Shown: positions 1-13,800 of the stretch, piece after piece
Layout of the letters: each line of letters begins with the position of its first letter
Position numbering within the stretch: position 1 is the first letter of the stretch
Assembly (NCBI RefSeq): GCF_963676685.1
Contig: NC_092346.1
Span: forward strand, 77,515,821-77,579,820
DNA: 64,000 nt
Direction: 5' to 3'
Source of the DNA: Mytilus edulis
Lineage: Eukaryota > Mollusca > Bivalvia > Mytilida > Mytilidae
Made by a program: the position numbers and the translations under genes
Notes under the pieces: generated by a model
What the model was told of the DNA's origin: nothing
Databases searched by the model: none
Seen by the model: the letters and a program-made list of their open reading frames with translations, nothing else

Positions 1-445
1 AGACTTGCACCAGAAGGCAAAATTGGTGCGTCTTTAAATTAGATTGATTGATTGATTGTTGGTTGCTTAACGTCCAGTGACAAATATTTCATGCATGTTC
101 AGGACGAGAACAAGTTAACAATAAAAACAATAGGTAGGTTTTGTCATAATAGAGGCCATTCGGGATGATGATCGAGAAAATTTAGACTGCCACTGGAAAA
201 TGATGGTATATTGGATTGGGACAGAAATTTTCCATTGCAACAGGCCACCTTCGGACTCCTCAAAGAGTTGATGCAAGGGTTTTAACATGCAAAGAACGTG
301 ACACTCCCTTTACACGAGGCATCGGACTTAACGTCCCCATTCTGACCGGACGTGACTGCGAACTTGATACATCCCGCACAGCCAATCGGACGACCCACTT
401 CGTTTTACTGCCGGTCGGGAGAAGACCAAGTGACCATATTTCGTT
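1..445. repeat. Interspersed repeat, copy 1
   Basis: Shares with 25735-26030 an ordered set of blocks: (GATT)n start, TTTCATGTATGTT-like, AGGACG, GGTAGGT, GGACTGCCACTGGA, TATTGGAT and ACACGAGGC. Two such copies in one window show a dispersed family. An open frame at 216-692 has no family resemblance and looks accidental. Confidence 0.65.
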
Positions 446-1200
446 TCCCCAGTCACCCTTGGGGAACTTTAAATTAGAAACAACAGAAATCCATACATGT
501 GATCAAACTGATCGACATGCATCCTCACAACCTGACACTTTTATACGATCTCGCGCTCAGTTTCTTCCTTGTAGTTTGGTTATGAAAACAGGGTTTTTGT
601 GTAAAAGACAAACCTTTAAAAAAAAACCCAGAAAACTACGCAAAACTGAGTCCTCTAAACGTGTTGACAGTCTTTTAAGTTGTGCTTATTAATGTGAGTA
701 ATCATTTATCCATGCATAACCAAGTACTTATTGAAGTCAACACCTGTGCAATTAAGTAAAACAGTTACTGAAAAATTAGAATTTGAACTTGCTGTCAGTT
801 CATTAATAACGATTGTTAGTGATGTGATTTGTTCTTCCATAAAAAAAAAGCCTTTCTCATGTAGCACATCCTCTATATATACCGATCAATTTTACCCAAG
901 ATTGTCTCTGATGCTTAACAAACTGCCAAACTCCAGAACTAACTAGATATTGTGAAACCTTGCAATTCAGACACAGTAGGGCCAAGGGATATGAAATAAA
1001 GAGTTTAGCTCTGAACTCAATTTAGGGGATGCCATATCTGCTGCAGGAAAATTGAAGTCTATGTTAAGACTTTCAGAATTACACCAAGGTGTGTCTGAAA
1101 ATATTAAGGATACATTAAAAGAAGAACAATTACTTCACCCTGCCACCAGTGCTCTTATGAGCTATGTCCTCGTTTTGGTATTTCTATGGAAATGCATAGC
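446..1200. other. No recognised feature
   Basis: AT-rich sequence with short open frames that resemble nothing I know. No splice-supported exon was found. Confidence 0.5.
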
Positions 1201-1204
1201 TTGT

Positions 1205-1335
1205 TAATAGATATAGGAAGATGTGGTATGAGTGACAACGATACAACACACCATCCAAGTCACAATTTATAAAAGTAAACCATTATAGGTCACGGTCCGG
1301 TCTTCAACACGGAGCCTATAGGCTCAAAAGTTCAT
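1205..1335 (+). repeat. Family A interspersed repeat (fragment)
   Basis: Contains ATATAGGAAGATGTGGTATG and the GTCTTCAACACGGAGCC block shared with copies at 29210, 32130 and 44175. I recognise this family as very abundant in mussel DNA; its class is uncertain. Confidence 0.7.
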
Positions 1336-3125
1336 TTGTTAGTTAAGTGATAAAAATAACACAAAGGCGCTTCTGAACCGTATATTGTCCTTAAAGATAA
1401 CAAAAATTCGCAAATGGATGGCTATTACAAAATCAATCGTTTCTGTAGCAACATTCGCCCCATTACATTTTGGATTGGCAGTGCAGATACATCATGCATA
1501 TACATATGGGAATATGGGTCACTAACATTGATCGAAACTTTGTACTCACATTTCTTTTGTGTTTCCTATGCAAAGGTAAGACTATATCTGACGAGTTTGA
1601 CCGAATCATGACGGTATTTACGCTCCAGATAGCATTTGTACTCAAAAACTGTGTTTGCTTTGAACAAACTCTGTCCTACGCCGAACTTGTTCTTATGAAA
1701 AAGGGAAGTGTCTTGTAATGCTAATACGCGTACTGAATCCGCATATGATGACTAAGAGATTGATTCATGTCCCTATTTTATGAATACTTGAGCTATTGTG
1801 TGTCACTTTTAAAAGTCATATAAGGATCATGACTGATTTTGAATTACAACATTAGAAAATTGGCATTGCATTGTATAATTTTTCATCCTTCCCTTAAAAA
1901 ATTAATGAGTTAACTTTTTTACCAGGATTATCCTACTAAAAAATGTTCATGCACCAAACTGACTTTGTTTTACACTTATTTTTTTTTAAACCTCGCATTC
2001 GCCTCGTGTGACTATAGTATATTTTGTGTTATAACTGCTCTGTCTAGACTTTGCAAATACACAATATGTATTTATCTATAACTAGATACTAATTTTCACA
2101 AAATACACAACCTTTAAGATGCAAAATTAAAAACACTGTTTCAGCGCTTGAACTTTGTTTTTTTCAATGACAGAAAAAATATTGAAATAATTTGATAAAC
2201 TGGTGTTTTATACTTTAGAAAATAATTCTGTAATATACTATAGTGAAATACTATACACAATATGAAAGTTTATGGATGTGAAAAGGTCAAGGCCACTTCT
2301 TCTTTTGCTATGTCTTAAATGGAAAAAAATCAGAAGGTTCCAAATCAACGCCATTTTTTAATGGCAGCTTTTCATATAAGTAGTCAAATTGTCGTTTTAA
2401 CATCGTTTATACCATATGCTTATGATTGAATCGTTTTTGTAGCATTCTATTGAATAAATATCAGAAAGTTTCTCCTTTTTGTCCTTGTGGTTGAATTGTT
2501 GATATTTTTAGGTCTGACCTTTGACCTCAATTTCACAAAATTGTGACCACTCTGGATTTTTACGACCCAACTTTTCTTATTATACACGTTTTCCTCTTTC
2601 CATCGATATATAATTTAGGTGTGTGTTCTTCCGGACCATTAAAGTTTTAAAAAATGAACTCTGGTTGCAGTACTAATAGTGGGCATGCACATACGGATTC
2701 CTATTTTTTTTTTAATTTCCTGTTGAACACAGCTAGAACATTGCATGTATCTCATACACACCAATATTCACATAATTGATAATCAACAAATTCACATTAT
2801 TGCTGTACGTAAAATGTTCTTTCATAAAGAACTGTAATCATTTAAATGGCAGACAAGACTCCAGAGGCATTTGTCTCATAAAATACCGTAATGTATAATG
2901 GATTTTTTCTGAGGCAAGCTCCTGTGCCGCAATCGCAATGGAATAATTATAGCAATTAATTTTTAGAACTCACAAACAATTTCATCATTTCATTTCTGAT
3001 TAAAAATCTTTATTTGTGTATAGAAATATTTAATATCAAAACGACGTAATCTAAAAGAGTGAAATAAAAGAAAAATTCAAAAATTATTTTGACGTATTTT
3101 GTTGATAAGTTCAGATGATTTGTCA
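1336..3125. other. No recognised feature
   Basis: AT-rich, with no exon, repeat pair or hairpin of note. Confidence 0.5.
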
Positions 3126-3127
3126 TA

Positions 3128-3490
3128 AAACACATGATGGTGTCTGCAAGAAAGCCGACAAGTGAAACTGTCGGTCCCTAATGACAATTTTAATGATAAC
3201 ACTTCTTGAATATGAATGGTTGCTACTGGAAAGCTAACGAGTGAAGCTGTGGATTAACAATGTTGTCTTTTCATAATAACATATGCGAACGGGCTACTAG
3301 AAAGATGACGAGTGAATCCGTCATGCTGATTCTTCATAATAACAATTGTGATGGTGGCTACTAGAAAGCTGACGAGCCAACTTTGTATCACTAGTTGTGT
3401 TTGTGAAGTTGTGGATCACTAATGGTAGTTGTTCATAACACATGCGAGCGTGGCTACTAGAAAGAGGACGAGTGAAGCTATGACTACAAA
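3128..3490. repeat. Degenerate tandem repeat, about 75-100 bp unit
   Basis: The block GGCTACTAGAAAGCTGACGA with variants recurs at about 3142, 3222, 3293, 3358 and 3453. It is followed each time by GTGAA-x-CTGT and a CATAATAACA-like stretch. Units differ by roughly 15-30%, so the array is old. Confidence 0.6.
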
Positions 3491-4492
3491 ATAAATAAAT
3501 ATAAGATAAATATGGAAATTATTTGTTTAATATTTTACTTAAGTAAACTTAGAAAAAGAAAAACCAGGCATACATAAGAATAATGAAACACCATATACCA
3601 TATGCATGGCTACATATTGCCTTACGTATAGTGAATTAAATAATTCTGATGCAAAACTAACCATCACCGTGAACTCTGCAGATACCGGTAATATAACCAG
3701 ACACAAGTGTATAATTCAAACGTTACGGCAAAATAACATGTTACAAAAAACAAAAACAAAATACATACAATTATGTGATATATAGAGAACGATCTTTAAA
3801 TTAGAAAAAAAAACTCTGCCCTTATGTTTTATAACGCATTTTTGAATCCCAAACTAGAGACTCATATGAGAGCCTGAATCGCCCATCGCTAAGCCGAGAT
3901 TTCACAATCGCAATCAGTAATGTTGCCCTATATGTGTTTTGTAGATGTATCACATAACAGTTCTGTGTTGTATTTGTGTTTTTTCTCTCGGGTTTATTGG
4001 TAAGAAAGAAACCAAGATATATCGTTGGTTAATAAATTGGTCTTATAAATGATAAAACATGACGCATTACCAATCCGCAATATTGTTGGATTATGTCGGT
4101 TAAAAGCTCATTAGAGCTTATGTTTGTCTATGTTTGTATACCTTTTCGACTCTAAATAAAGCTTATTTATGATGGATGCTTATCACATTTTATGTTTCAT
4201 CGACGGATTTTAATATTAGTTACTCGACGAGTATGACCTTCACTTGTTGAATGGAAACCTCTTCATGACTTCTGATCCTTCCGCGACGAGTGCATCCACT
4301 GTTTTGGTTGAGTTAATGCTACCTCGTGTATTGTTTATCTGCGTATTTTTTTTTTTTATTATTGCAGTGTTGTCTATTTTGATATCGTTGTTTTTTTAAA
4401 CATCAATTCAAAGCCTTACTATGCATGGGGTTTGACACTATAAATTTGTGTGTGCACCGCGGACATTACAAAAAAGATCCGATTATCAGAAT
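3491..4492. other. No gene; one short dispersed repeat
   Basis: The stretch 4085-4165 (AAGCTCATTAGAGCTTATGT) is the reverse complement of 33930-34010. Nothing else was recognised. The missing 3' exons of the minus-strand secreted protein were looked for here without success. Confidence 0.5.
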
Positions 4493-4744
4493 ATCCAGCT
4501 AGTTCTCAGTCAGATAGATACTTACTACGTGTAGAGGCACTTTTAGCCGTACAGATGGCGAGGTGCCGAGGAGAACATCCAGCTAGTTCTCAGTCAGATA
4601 GATACTTACTACGTGTAGAAGCACTTTTAGCCGTACAGACGTCCAAATGATGAGGAGAACATCCAGCTAGTTCTCAGTCAGATAGATACTTACTACGTGT
4701 AGAAGCACTTTTAGCCGTACAGACGGCGAGGTGCTGAGGAGAAC
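4493..4744. repeat. Three tandem 84-bp units spanning an exon end
   Basis: Units at 4493-4576, 4577-4660 and 4661-4744, each beginning ATCCAGCTAGTTCTCAGTC. A fourth partial start lies at 4745. Units 2 and 3 are nearly identical outside a short block. On the minus strand each unit contains the LDLa exon tail and its GTAAGT donor. Length 84 is a multiple of three. Confidence 0.9.
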
Positions 4745-4868
4745 ATCCAGCATAGTTCTCAGTTTCATCACTTGCGTCACCACAGTCATCCATACAATCA
4801 CATTTAAACCCATCCTCGATACAGTTAGAGGAACCAGTAGCACAGGTAAACCAACCAGAAGGACACAA
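4694..4868 (-). CDS. Exon 10: LDL-receptor class A module
   Basis: Begins in phase 0 after a TTAAAAG acceptor with LCPSGWFTCATGSSNCI, followed by a CDCMDDCGDASDE stretch. The six-cysteine pattern and the C-x-x-x-x-DCxDxSDE calcium-binding signature identify an LDLa module. The tail (SPQHLAVCTAKSASTR) lies in the first copy of an 84-bp tandem repeat that also supplies the GTAAGT donor at 4693-4692. Where the transcript goes next is unclear. Confidence 0.8.
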
Positions 4869-7800
4869 CTTTTAAGAAAGAAAAAAGTCATGCTAGATAC
4901 AATTATTCAAATTGCAAAATCTTTAATCTAGTGAAAATATTTATTAGGTACGTTTATGATATTCAATCAGTTACCATTTTTTTTTATAATGCCCGCGTCA
5001 CACTGTCCCGATTTTTACGCCGATGGCAACACGATTATGGAAATTTTCAAAATCGGGACTGATCGTATCCAGATCAGGCTATTCGTAGTGCCATCTTTAA
5101 CCATCGTAGAACCATCGGCCACTTTTTCTAGCCTTCGGGGACAACTTCGGGAAGGGTTCTAATTTTTTTAACATGTTAAAAAATCCCCGAAGGTGCGTCC
5201 GATGTTGAGGGTTCGTATTGAGTTCGAATCACCATCCTCACCATCGAAATGTCACCGGGAATGCATCTTTGAACATCGTATTGCATTCGTGTTTCCATCG
5301 TTTCCATCGGGCAGTTTTAACATTACGATGTCTATACGAATGAATCACGAAGCTATCCGAAGGTCTTACGATGGCAAAACGTCTTCGTGAAGACCTCGTA
5401 ATTCCGTCGTGTTGCCATCGAATAAAAGTACGAAAGCGACAAGATGGAACTACGACGGCAATAAATCCAGCTAAATGTAGGTTAATTTTCGCGCTAAAAT
5501 ACATTTAAAGTGCCATGCGCGATATGCACTGGTCAGTCTAACACGACAGTTAAGAAAGACGTTCACAAAACATGGAGCTCATATCATAATTATGATTATA
5601 TGAGAACAAGAAAGGCGACAGCGTTGTTTTTATTAATTCAAATGGAACAAGAAGAGCAGCTATTACAGGCTCAGGATTTACTTTTACAAGTAGAATATTA
5701 TTTTTTGTCAATTTTTCATATCAAGAAATATAATGAAAATCATAAACGCAGGTACACGTATATAGGGAAACCAACTTTTTTCTTCATTATTCTGATTTTT
5801 TATCTATCGTCTGAGTTGTTGTCACACGAATGTTTACTCCATAACCATTTGTTTTCTATATGTCATATTTTGCCGCATTTGTTGCTTTCCCCACATATTT
5901 CCTTTTGTCTATATTATTATGATATTCTCCTGGAAAGAGCTCTTTTTGAATAAAAGGGAACAACGAACCCATTACCTTACCTTTAAGATAGATTAGTAAA
6001 TTTAAATGCATCGTAAGCCAGTGGCGGATCCAGGGGGGGGGGGGGGGGGTCCGGGGGTTGGAACCCCCCTTTTTTTTGGCCGATCAATGCATTTGAATGG
6101 GGACATATAGTTGGAACCCCCCCTTTTTTTAAATTGCTGGATCCGCCCCTGTAAGCTGTACACGACGTCTTTTAGAAATCGTATGTCCATCGCACCATCA
6201 TCGTAATCCATCGTGTAGCCTTCGTAATCCATCGTGTAGCCTTCGTGATCCATCGTGTAGGCTTCGGCTGAGATATGAAGCTTAAATATCCGTCTTCGGT
6301 TAACCTTCGTATGTCCATCTTTTGCTATCGTATATAATTTCGGCACCATCGTATAGACTTCGTTATTCATCGTTCTTGCTTCGGTCACTTTTTGGTATTT
6401 TAACGAGATCGAGACCAACTTCGTACGAAATTACAATTTTCGCATTCGGGTGTCCATCGTATATAAAAATCGGGACAGTGTGACGCGGGCATAAACGACA
6501 GAGTTATGCACAACACCATTACGATGGAGTTATATATACACATGTAAAACCACAAGTCCAATGGTCATCCACCAGGACCCATTCGTAGGTCATTACAAAG
6601 CATTGTAAATTTTATATAAAAAGGGCGCTGTATTTAATCTTGGTTTTGATTTTAAGGCATTAATTTGAAAACATAAGGGAATACGACATATAAAAGAAGT
6701 GTCATTGAATTTTTCCCTGAGAATTTTGACACTCAGTCAACTTTGATAATATGTACTATTGAAACAAGAATTCCATAGGTAGCTTTAAATAATTTAATTA
6801 CTTATTCTATCAGTAGTTTAAAAACATTCAAATTTCAATATCAAATCTCGTTGAATTCGGATCGCCAAAATAATATTCACAACAATGTGCTTTTGCCTGT
6901 TCGTTTTACGACTGGAACATTTAAACAACATTAAGATGAGTTTTTCATTTTTTAACGTTTGAGACTTCACCAGTTTTAATTTACCTGTACATACTGCCCA
7001 GATGATGCCGTTGGACATGCTTGTGTATTGCAGTTAGTAAATTCGCTGGAATCTCCTGAACATGACAATCCACCATTTTGTGGGTAAGGATCAGAACAAG
7101 TTCTAGATCTTGTATATTGTCCACCTCCACAAGTCACTGAACACTGACCAAAGTTACCCCACTGTGACCAGGCTCCATCAACTAGTAAAATGACCAAAGG
7201 ATAATCGATTTATATAACGGATAAAAACGGTTATTTTCATGACTTTCCTTTCACTAAGTTCTTCATACTAAAAAATTGTGCACTGTCACATAATCTTAGT
7301 ATTCTAATATTTCTTTAAACTAAGATATTTCTTTCAAAACAAGACAAACGGGTGAATTATAACTAAAAAACTATTCATCTCATTAAAAATGATCTTTTAG
7401 TTGGCAAATGTTGATATAACAGTATACATGCAGAATACTTACTTATACAAACTTGTGTATTGCAGGCTTCTTGTTCATAATCGCTGCCAATCTGAGAACA
7501 ATCGTTGCCACCGTATTGTTGAACCGGGTTAGTACAACTTCTTGTTCTGTCCTGCGTGCCACCACCACATGAAACCGTACAAACGCTCCATGCACTCCAA
7601 TCAGTGTAATTACCATCAACTGCAAATTTTGAAAATATTAATAAACCGTTAACGACATTTTGATACGCTTTAAAGCACAATGAACGCACATTGCTTAGAG
7701 TAGTCTTTCCGCAAATATTTTGACCGAGTGAAAAAATGAATTCGACATGATCATATAAGTACATTCAAATATTTTGCAATGCTAGACAACACTGGTTTTA

Positions 7801-10800
7801 AGGACCATACTTACTTGGACACATGGACAGTGTACACGTCTGAGAATCAGAGTCGGAACCTTGACAGTCCTGACCACCATACTGAGGGGCGGGATTTGTA
7901 CAAGATCTGTTACGCATTTCAACACCACTTTCGCAGGTTACAGAACAAGCTCCCCATGTGCTCCAGTCTGACCAGATACCATCAACTATTGAAAAAAATA
8001 TGTTAAAGGATTAATATTCAATAGAGCACTATAGCCACTATTGCAGCTCAGTACAAATAATTTTTCATAATTTTAGAAGCGTCAATTGAAACGAGAGTTA
8101 ATTCAAATAATTTTCTAGATTCATTTTATTTGCATTGAAACAGTTGAAATTTAATCTATATAGGACAAAGTGATATTGTGTATAGTGTATTTTGATATGT
8201 GTCATTCTTTAAAAGTTAAATCACTGACTTACTTGGACAAGTTATAGAAGCAACGCACGACTGTGATTCAGTGTCAGAACCCACACACTGTAATCCTCCC
8301 CACTGAGGTCCGGGATCAGAACAGTTCCTTGTTCTGACTTGTTGCCCATTTGTATTTGTTCCAATGGGGTTACACGTAACTGAGCATGCACCATAAGCAG
8401 TCCACGCTGCCCAGTTTCCATCAACTGGAATATATAAAAACAATGTAGCGCAGGCAAACTGCGCCTATTACCAATTCAACGTATAAGATTAACAGAGAAC
8501 CAGATAAAAATGGTGGTTTCTGAAGGCTTTGTTAGAGCGTTACATAATTTATAATATGAGCATTGTAATATTGACATTTTACCTTAATTTCATTTCTTTT
8601 GATCGTATATTTGGATTTGTGCGGTATTAAAGTTAAATAAGAGCACACAAATTACCAACAATATAAGGTAAGCTATACAGTTGTTGAGAAACCATGTTTT
8701 TTAATTGCACGAGGACTTGCATGCCCCATTCCATATAAATTAATCCTTTACATTATTTCAGTGAAAACACAAAATTGAACTCAAAGTGTAACAACTTAAA
8801 CTTGAAATGGAAAATGAATATACAGAGTAAGTAAATTCGTCTAAGTAAATTGTCAGAATATGTCAATCTACATACAAACAGTTACAATTGCAAATCTTTC
8901 GGAATTCCTTTAAAACAACTTACTTGGTGATGGCTTAGCACAGTCTTCGTCATCAACACCATCGCCATCATCATCTGTAATATAGGATAAACTCATTCAA
9001 AATAAACAGCTTTTATCAACTCAACATGAATAACAGTTCCAAAGAAGAGACTCAAAATTGATCACTGTGTTTAAAGAAGAGATTCAAAATCATTCACTGT
9101 ACTAAGAGAAGATAATTACAAATCAATCACAATGCCTTAAGAATAAACTCAAATTCAATAAAAGCACTTTGCTCAAATAAGAGGCTTAAAACTCAATCAA
9201 AGTGCTGAAGATATAAAACCGACAATTACCATTAAAGTTATTTTTAAAATTTACTATGATTAGATTTCTATATAACAAAGCATGATACTTATTATCATGT
9301 ATAAAAAGTATATCCAAAACAATATGTATGATTTGACCGAAACTGATATAGGTTTATTTATTTGTTTCAGGAAGGAATGTTTATGTTACCCTTCGAGATC
9401 AGATGGCTTTTTTTATTATTTATTTACGAATACAGTCAAACCTGTTTTAAGAGACCACTAAAGGGAGAACAAAAAGGTGGTCACTTAAGATAGGTGTTTT
9501 TTCAATAGGGGGTTAATTTTATATGAAATGTACTACAGAGGCTAACAGTGATGGTCTTTTAGCACAGTTTTTTGCTAAATACAGGTGGTCTCGTTTCCCA
9601 GATCTACAGTAACTATAGGTACCAACCTGCTCCATTATTGCATATTTCCTCATCTATAAGTCCATCACAGTCATTGTCGTAACCATCACCAATTACATTG
9701 GCTGTTGGTACGCAAACCTAGAAAAATATAAGTAACTTCTACGTCATGTGGTTTCTTGTGGAGAGATGTCTCAATGGCAATCGTACCACATCCATGACAT
9801 CGATCGTCATATACATTTATATTGAACGCGACCATATCAATTGACTTGGTTCATTATAGTTATTTCAGTTTTAGTTTAGTTATCCTACAATAATCCAACT
9901 ATAATTGTACAAATATCATTTATAGAAATACACTTTTGCTTTGTCTACTCTTGTACAGATACAAATTTTTGTTTTACTGCTTCGATGTTGCATGACAGTT
10001 GATTTTGGAGTCCTTTTCGCGGTTCTTATTTAAGCCCAAAAATACAAGCAAATGTTGTCCCCTAAAGTGAAACAAATACTGAACTTATGGTAAGATACAA
10101 AAAAGTACTTTACATACCGTATTTATTGGTGCCAGTCTCATACCAGTTGTAAACCCGTATGTTTCATACTGTGCCTGTCCATATAAGTATCCTCCAAAAA
10201 TTGAGATTGTAGACTGGTGGCGAATCGTGTGGGAACCATCTGATACAGAAATATAACCAGCAACGTACTCTGTTCCGCCAACATTGATATCATTGTAAAT
10301 TGTGGCTGAGGGAAAGGCTCCTCCATCTACTAGAAGTCCATCTTTTTCTGATTTTTTTACCACGAACATAAAGTAGTTATCATATGAACCCTGTGAATAC
10401 ATGGGTGTAGCAAATGTGTAATCGGCACCAAATTGTTCAACAGGGGGAATAATCATCATCATTGGGTCGGATAACTCGTTACTCGATTGTTGACTGAGAC
10501 AGAATTGGACAACTTTGATAGCTTTGTCAGCTGAAACATAACAATAAGCAGTGGACGGAACAAGTCTTTCCTCAAAGTCACCGGCGTTAGCTAATGTTAA
10601 CGTTTCAGTAAATCCACCAGAAATAGTCACAGTTGTTCCCGCCTCACTAGCAATGTACTTGAAATAGTCTCCTGTTGTCCTTAGTGGTATTGGTACAGTA
10701 ATGAAATTTTTTCCCCATGTGCCTACTGGTGTAAGCTGTTCTACGAGATGGTCCGAACTAGTCCCAGTTCCAATTGTCGTTTTCTTGTTTCCACTAAAAG

Positions 10801-13800
10801 CTGCAATCTTTTTATCGGAGTGTATATATGTGCCTGTCAAATCTGCATTACTGTTTATCAGCTGTATAGAGTCAAACTGGTGTATAGTTACGGTAAGTGT
10901 GCTTCCTCCGGAATAGCTCACTCCATCATACGTGACTGAACTACTCATACTAGCTGGAAAGGTAAATGACACAACAGTGTTATCGATGACACCTGCAACC
11001 GCTAGTTCACACTGTTGAGATGCTGGGTACCACGTGACAGCGTAATACTCCGTACCTAAAACATCTGTTGGAACTCCAAGAAACGCGTCGTTCGAAAATC
11101 TCTCTTTATTTACACCGTAAATAACAACTTCATCACTAGCTGATACAAGAATACCTTTGCTGGAAGAACCAGAACCCGACATACGTAGACTAGGGCTAAA
11201 GAATAGCTGTTTTACTGATCCCGCTGTAACTGTAAACTGTTCATTTATTGAAGAAGAATACTTTGGTGCCGTTACCTGGACACTGACTGTACTTGTTCTC
11301 GTAGTGGTGATGAATAATTCGATTTCATAAGCAACAGCAATGTTTTCCATGTACGCAATAATAAACTCAGTGCCTTCATTGTCGGGAGCTGGAATTTATG
11401 AATTCATGCATTTTCTGACTAAAAATATTGTTTATGAAATTCTAACAAAGCAGAAAAAGACAAATACAATGTTTAAAAATGTCAATAATTCATCTATCAA
11501 TTTTACTATACTAGTATTCAATTGTGGTCTTATTTGTGGTTTGTTTAAAGCGAATGTTTTTTCATATATATGTTGTTACTTGGCAATGCCAAATATGTTT
11601 TTAATCAAACAAGTTATTGCATTTAATTTAAATTAAAAGGGTGTTCAGCTAGAACGTAGTAATGTTTGAATGTGTCAAATGTATATTCCCATTTTTGCAC
11701 ATCTATATATGTATACTGTATTGATAAAGGAAGCTGAAGTAAATCCATACATACGTTCATACAATACAACCAATGTATGCAATCAGCTAATCTGTTTAGA
11801 AACAAGATGACTATAAACGAGTCAGACTTTACAAAAGAATTGTCCGTATTTTAGAGTGTTAAGCCTCTGTAACACCTTACCGGATAGCACGAACGGACGC
11901 CTAACGGATGAAAATAAAATAAAATCAACGGACTCCCAATGGAAAACAATTTTGTCTGTTATCCATTGGAAGTCCGTTGATGTACTGACCAACTTGAACG
12001 GACGCCTAATGAATGCATAACTGACACACACCGTATATGCAACGTACGAGAAAAGGAAACGTACCGGACAGAACGGATGTCGAACGTACATCCAACTGAC
12101 GAGTACCGCATAAAACGGACACTTAACGGAAGCGTATGAAAGGCCGTTCATGTCAAAAACCCGATAAAGTAACGCGTTTTCAGATTTTCAGCACATTTTA
12201 AATATTATTGTCATTAATTACTTATCTCGTTAAAATAAGAATTAACGCGTTAAATGAAGGTTTAACACATTAAATGAAGGTCTAACACATTAAATGAAGG
12301 TCTAACACGTTAAATGAAGGTCTAACACATTAAATGAAGGTCTAACACATTAAATGAAGGTTTAACACATTAAATGAAGGTCTAACACATTAAATGAAGG
12401 TTTAACACATTAAATGAAGGTCTAACACATTAAATGAAGGTCTAACGCGTTAAATGAAGGTCTAACGCGTTAAATGAAGGTCTAACACATTAAATGAAGG
12501 TTTAACACATTAAATGAAGGTCTAACACATTAAATGAAGGTCTAACACATTAAATGAAGGTCTAACGCGTTAAATGAAGGTCTAACACATTAAATGAAGG
12601 TCTAACGCGTTAAATGAAGGTCTAACACATTAAATGAAGGTCTAACACATTAAATGAAGGTTTAACACATTAAATGAAGGTCTAACACATTAAATGAAGG
12701 TCTAACACATTAAATGAAGGTCTAACACATTAAATGAAGGTCTAACACATTAAATGAAGGTCTAACACATTAAATGAAGGTTTAACACATTAAATGAAGG
12801 TCTAACACATTAAATGAAGGTTTAACACATTAAATGAAGGTCTAACACATTAAATGAAGGTTTAACGCATTAAATGAAGGTCTAACGCATTAAATGAAGG
12901 TCTAACGCGTTAAATGAAGGTTTAACACATTAAATGAAGGTCTAACACATTAAATGAAGGTCTAACACATTAAATGAAGGTCTAACACATTAAATGAAGG
13001 TCTAACACATTAAATGAAGGTCTAACACATTAAATGAAGGTTTAACACATTAAATGAAGGTTTAACACATTAAATGAAGGTCTAACACATTAAATGAAGG
13101 TTTAACACATTAAATGAAGGTTTAACACATTAAATGAAGGTCTAACGCGTTAAATGAAGGTCTAACACATTAAATGAAGGTCTAACACATTAAATGAAGG
13201 TCTAACGCGTTAAATGAAGGTCTAACACATTAAATGAAGGTTTAACACATTAAATGAAGGTCTAACACATTAAATGAAGGTTTAACACATTAAATGAAGG
13301 TTTAACACATTAAATGAAGGTCTAACACATTAAATGAAGGTTTAACACATTAAATGAAGGTCTAACACATTAAATGAAGGTTTAACACATTAAATGAAGG
13401 TCTAACACATTAAATGAAGGTCTAACACATTAAATGAAGGTTTAACACATTAAATGAAGGTCTAACCCATTAAATGAAGGTTTAACACATTAAATGAAGG
13501 TCTAACGCGTTAAATGAAGGTCTAACACATTAAATGAAGGTCTAACACATTAAATGAAGGTCTAACACATTAAATGAAGGTCTAACGCGTTAAATGAAGG
13601 TCTAACACATTAAATGAAGGTCTAACGCGTTAAATGAAGGTCTAACACATTAAATGAAGGTCTAACGCGTTAAATGAAGGTCTAACACATTAAATGAAGG
13701 TCTAACGCGTTAAATGAAGGTCTAATACATTAAATGAAGGTCTAACACATTAAATGAAGGTAAAAAAAATGAAGGTTTAACACATTAAATGAAGGTCTAA

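Noticed and set aside
216..692. 158-codon open frame at the left edge
   Set aside because: Much of it overlaps an interspersed repeat also found at 25735; no domain or codon pattern supports it.
4450..4650. A plus-strand repeat protein with two copies of SQSDRYLLRVEALLAVQ
   Set aside because: The frame is open only because the 84-bp unit is divisible by three; the real coding strand is minus, where the LDLa exon reads.
5510..5953. A host gene of 147 codons
   Set aside because: It lies wholly between transposon TIRs, its start resembles a Harbinger transposase and the rest is hydrophobic and unrelated; treated as transposon remnant.
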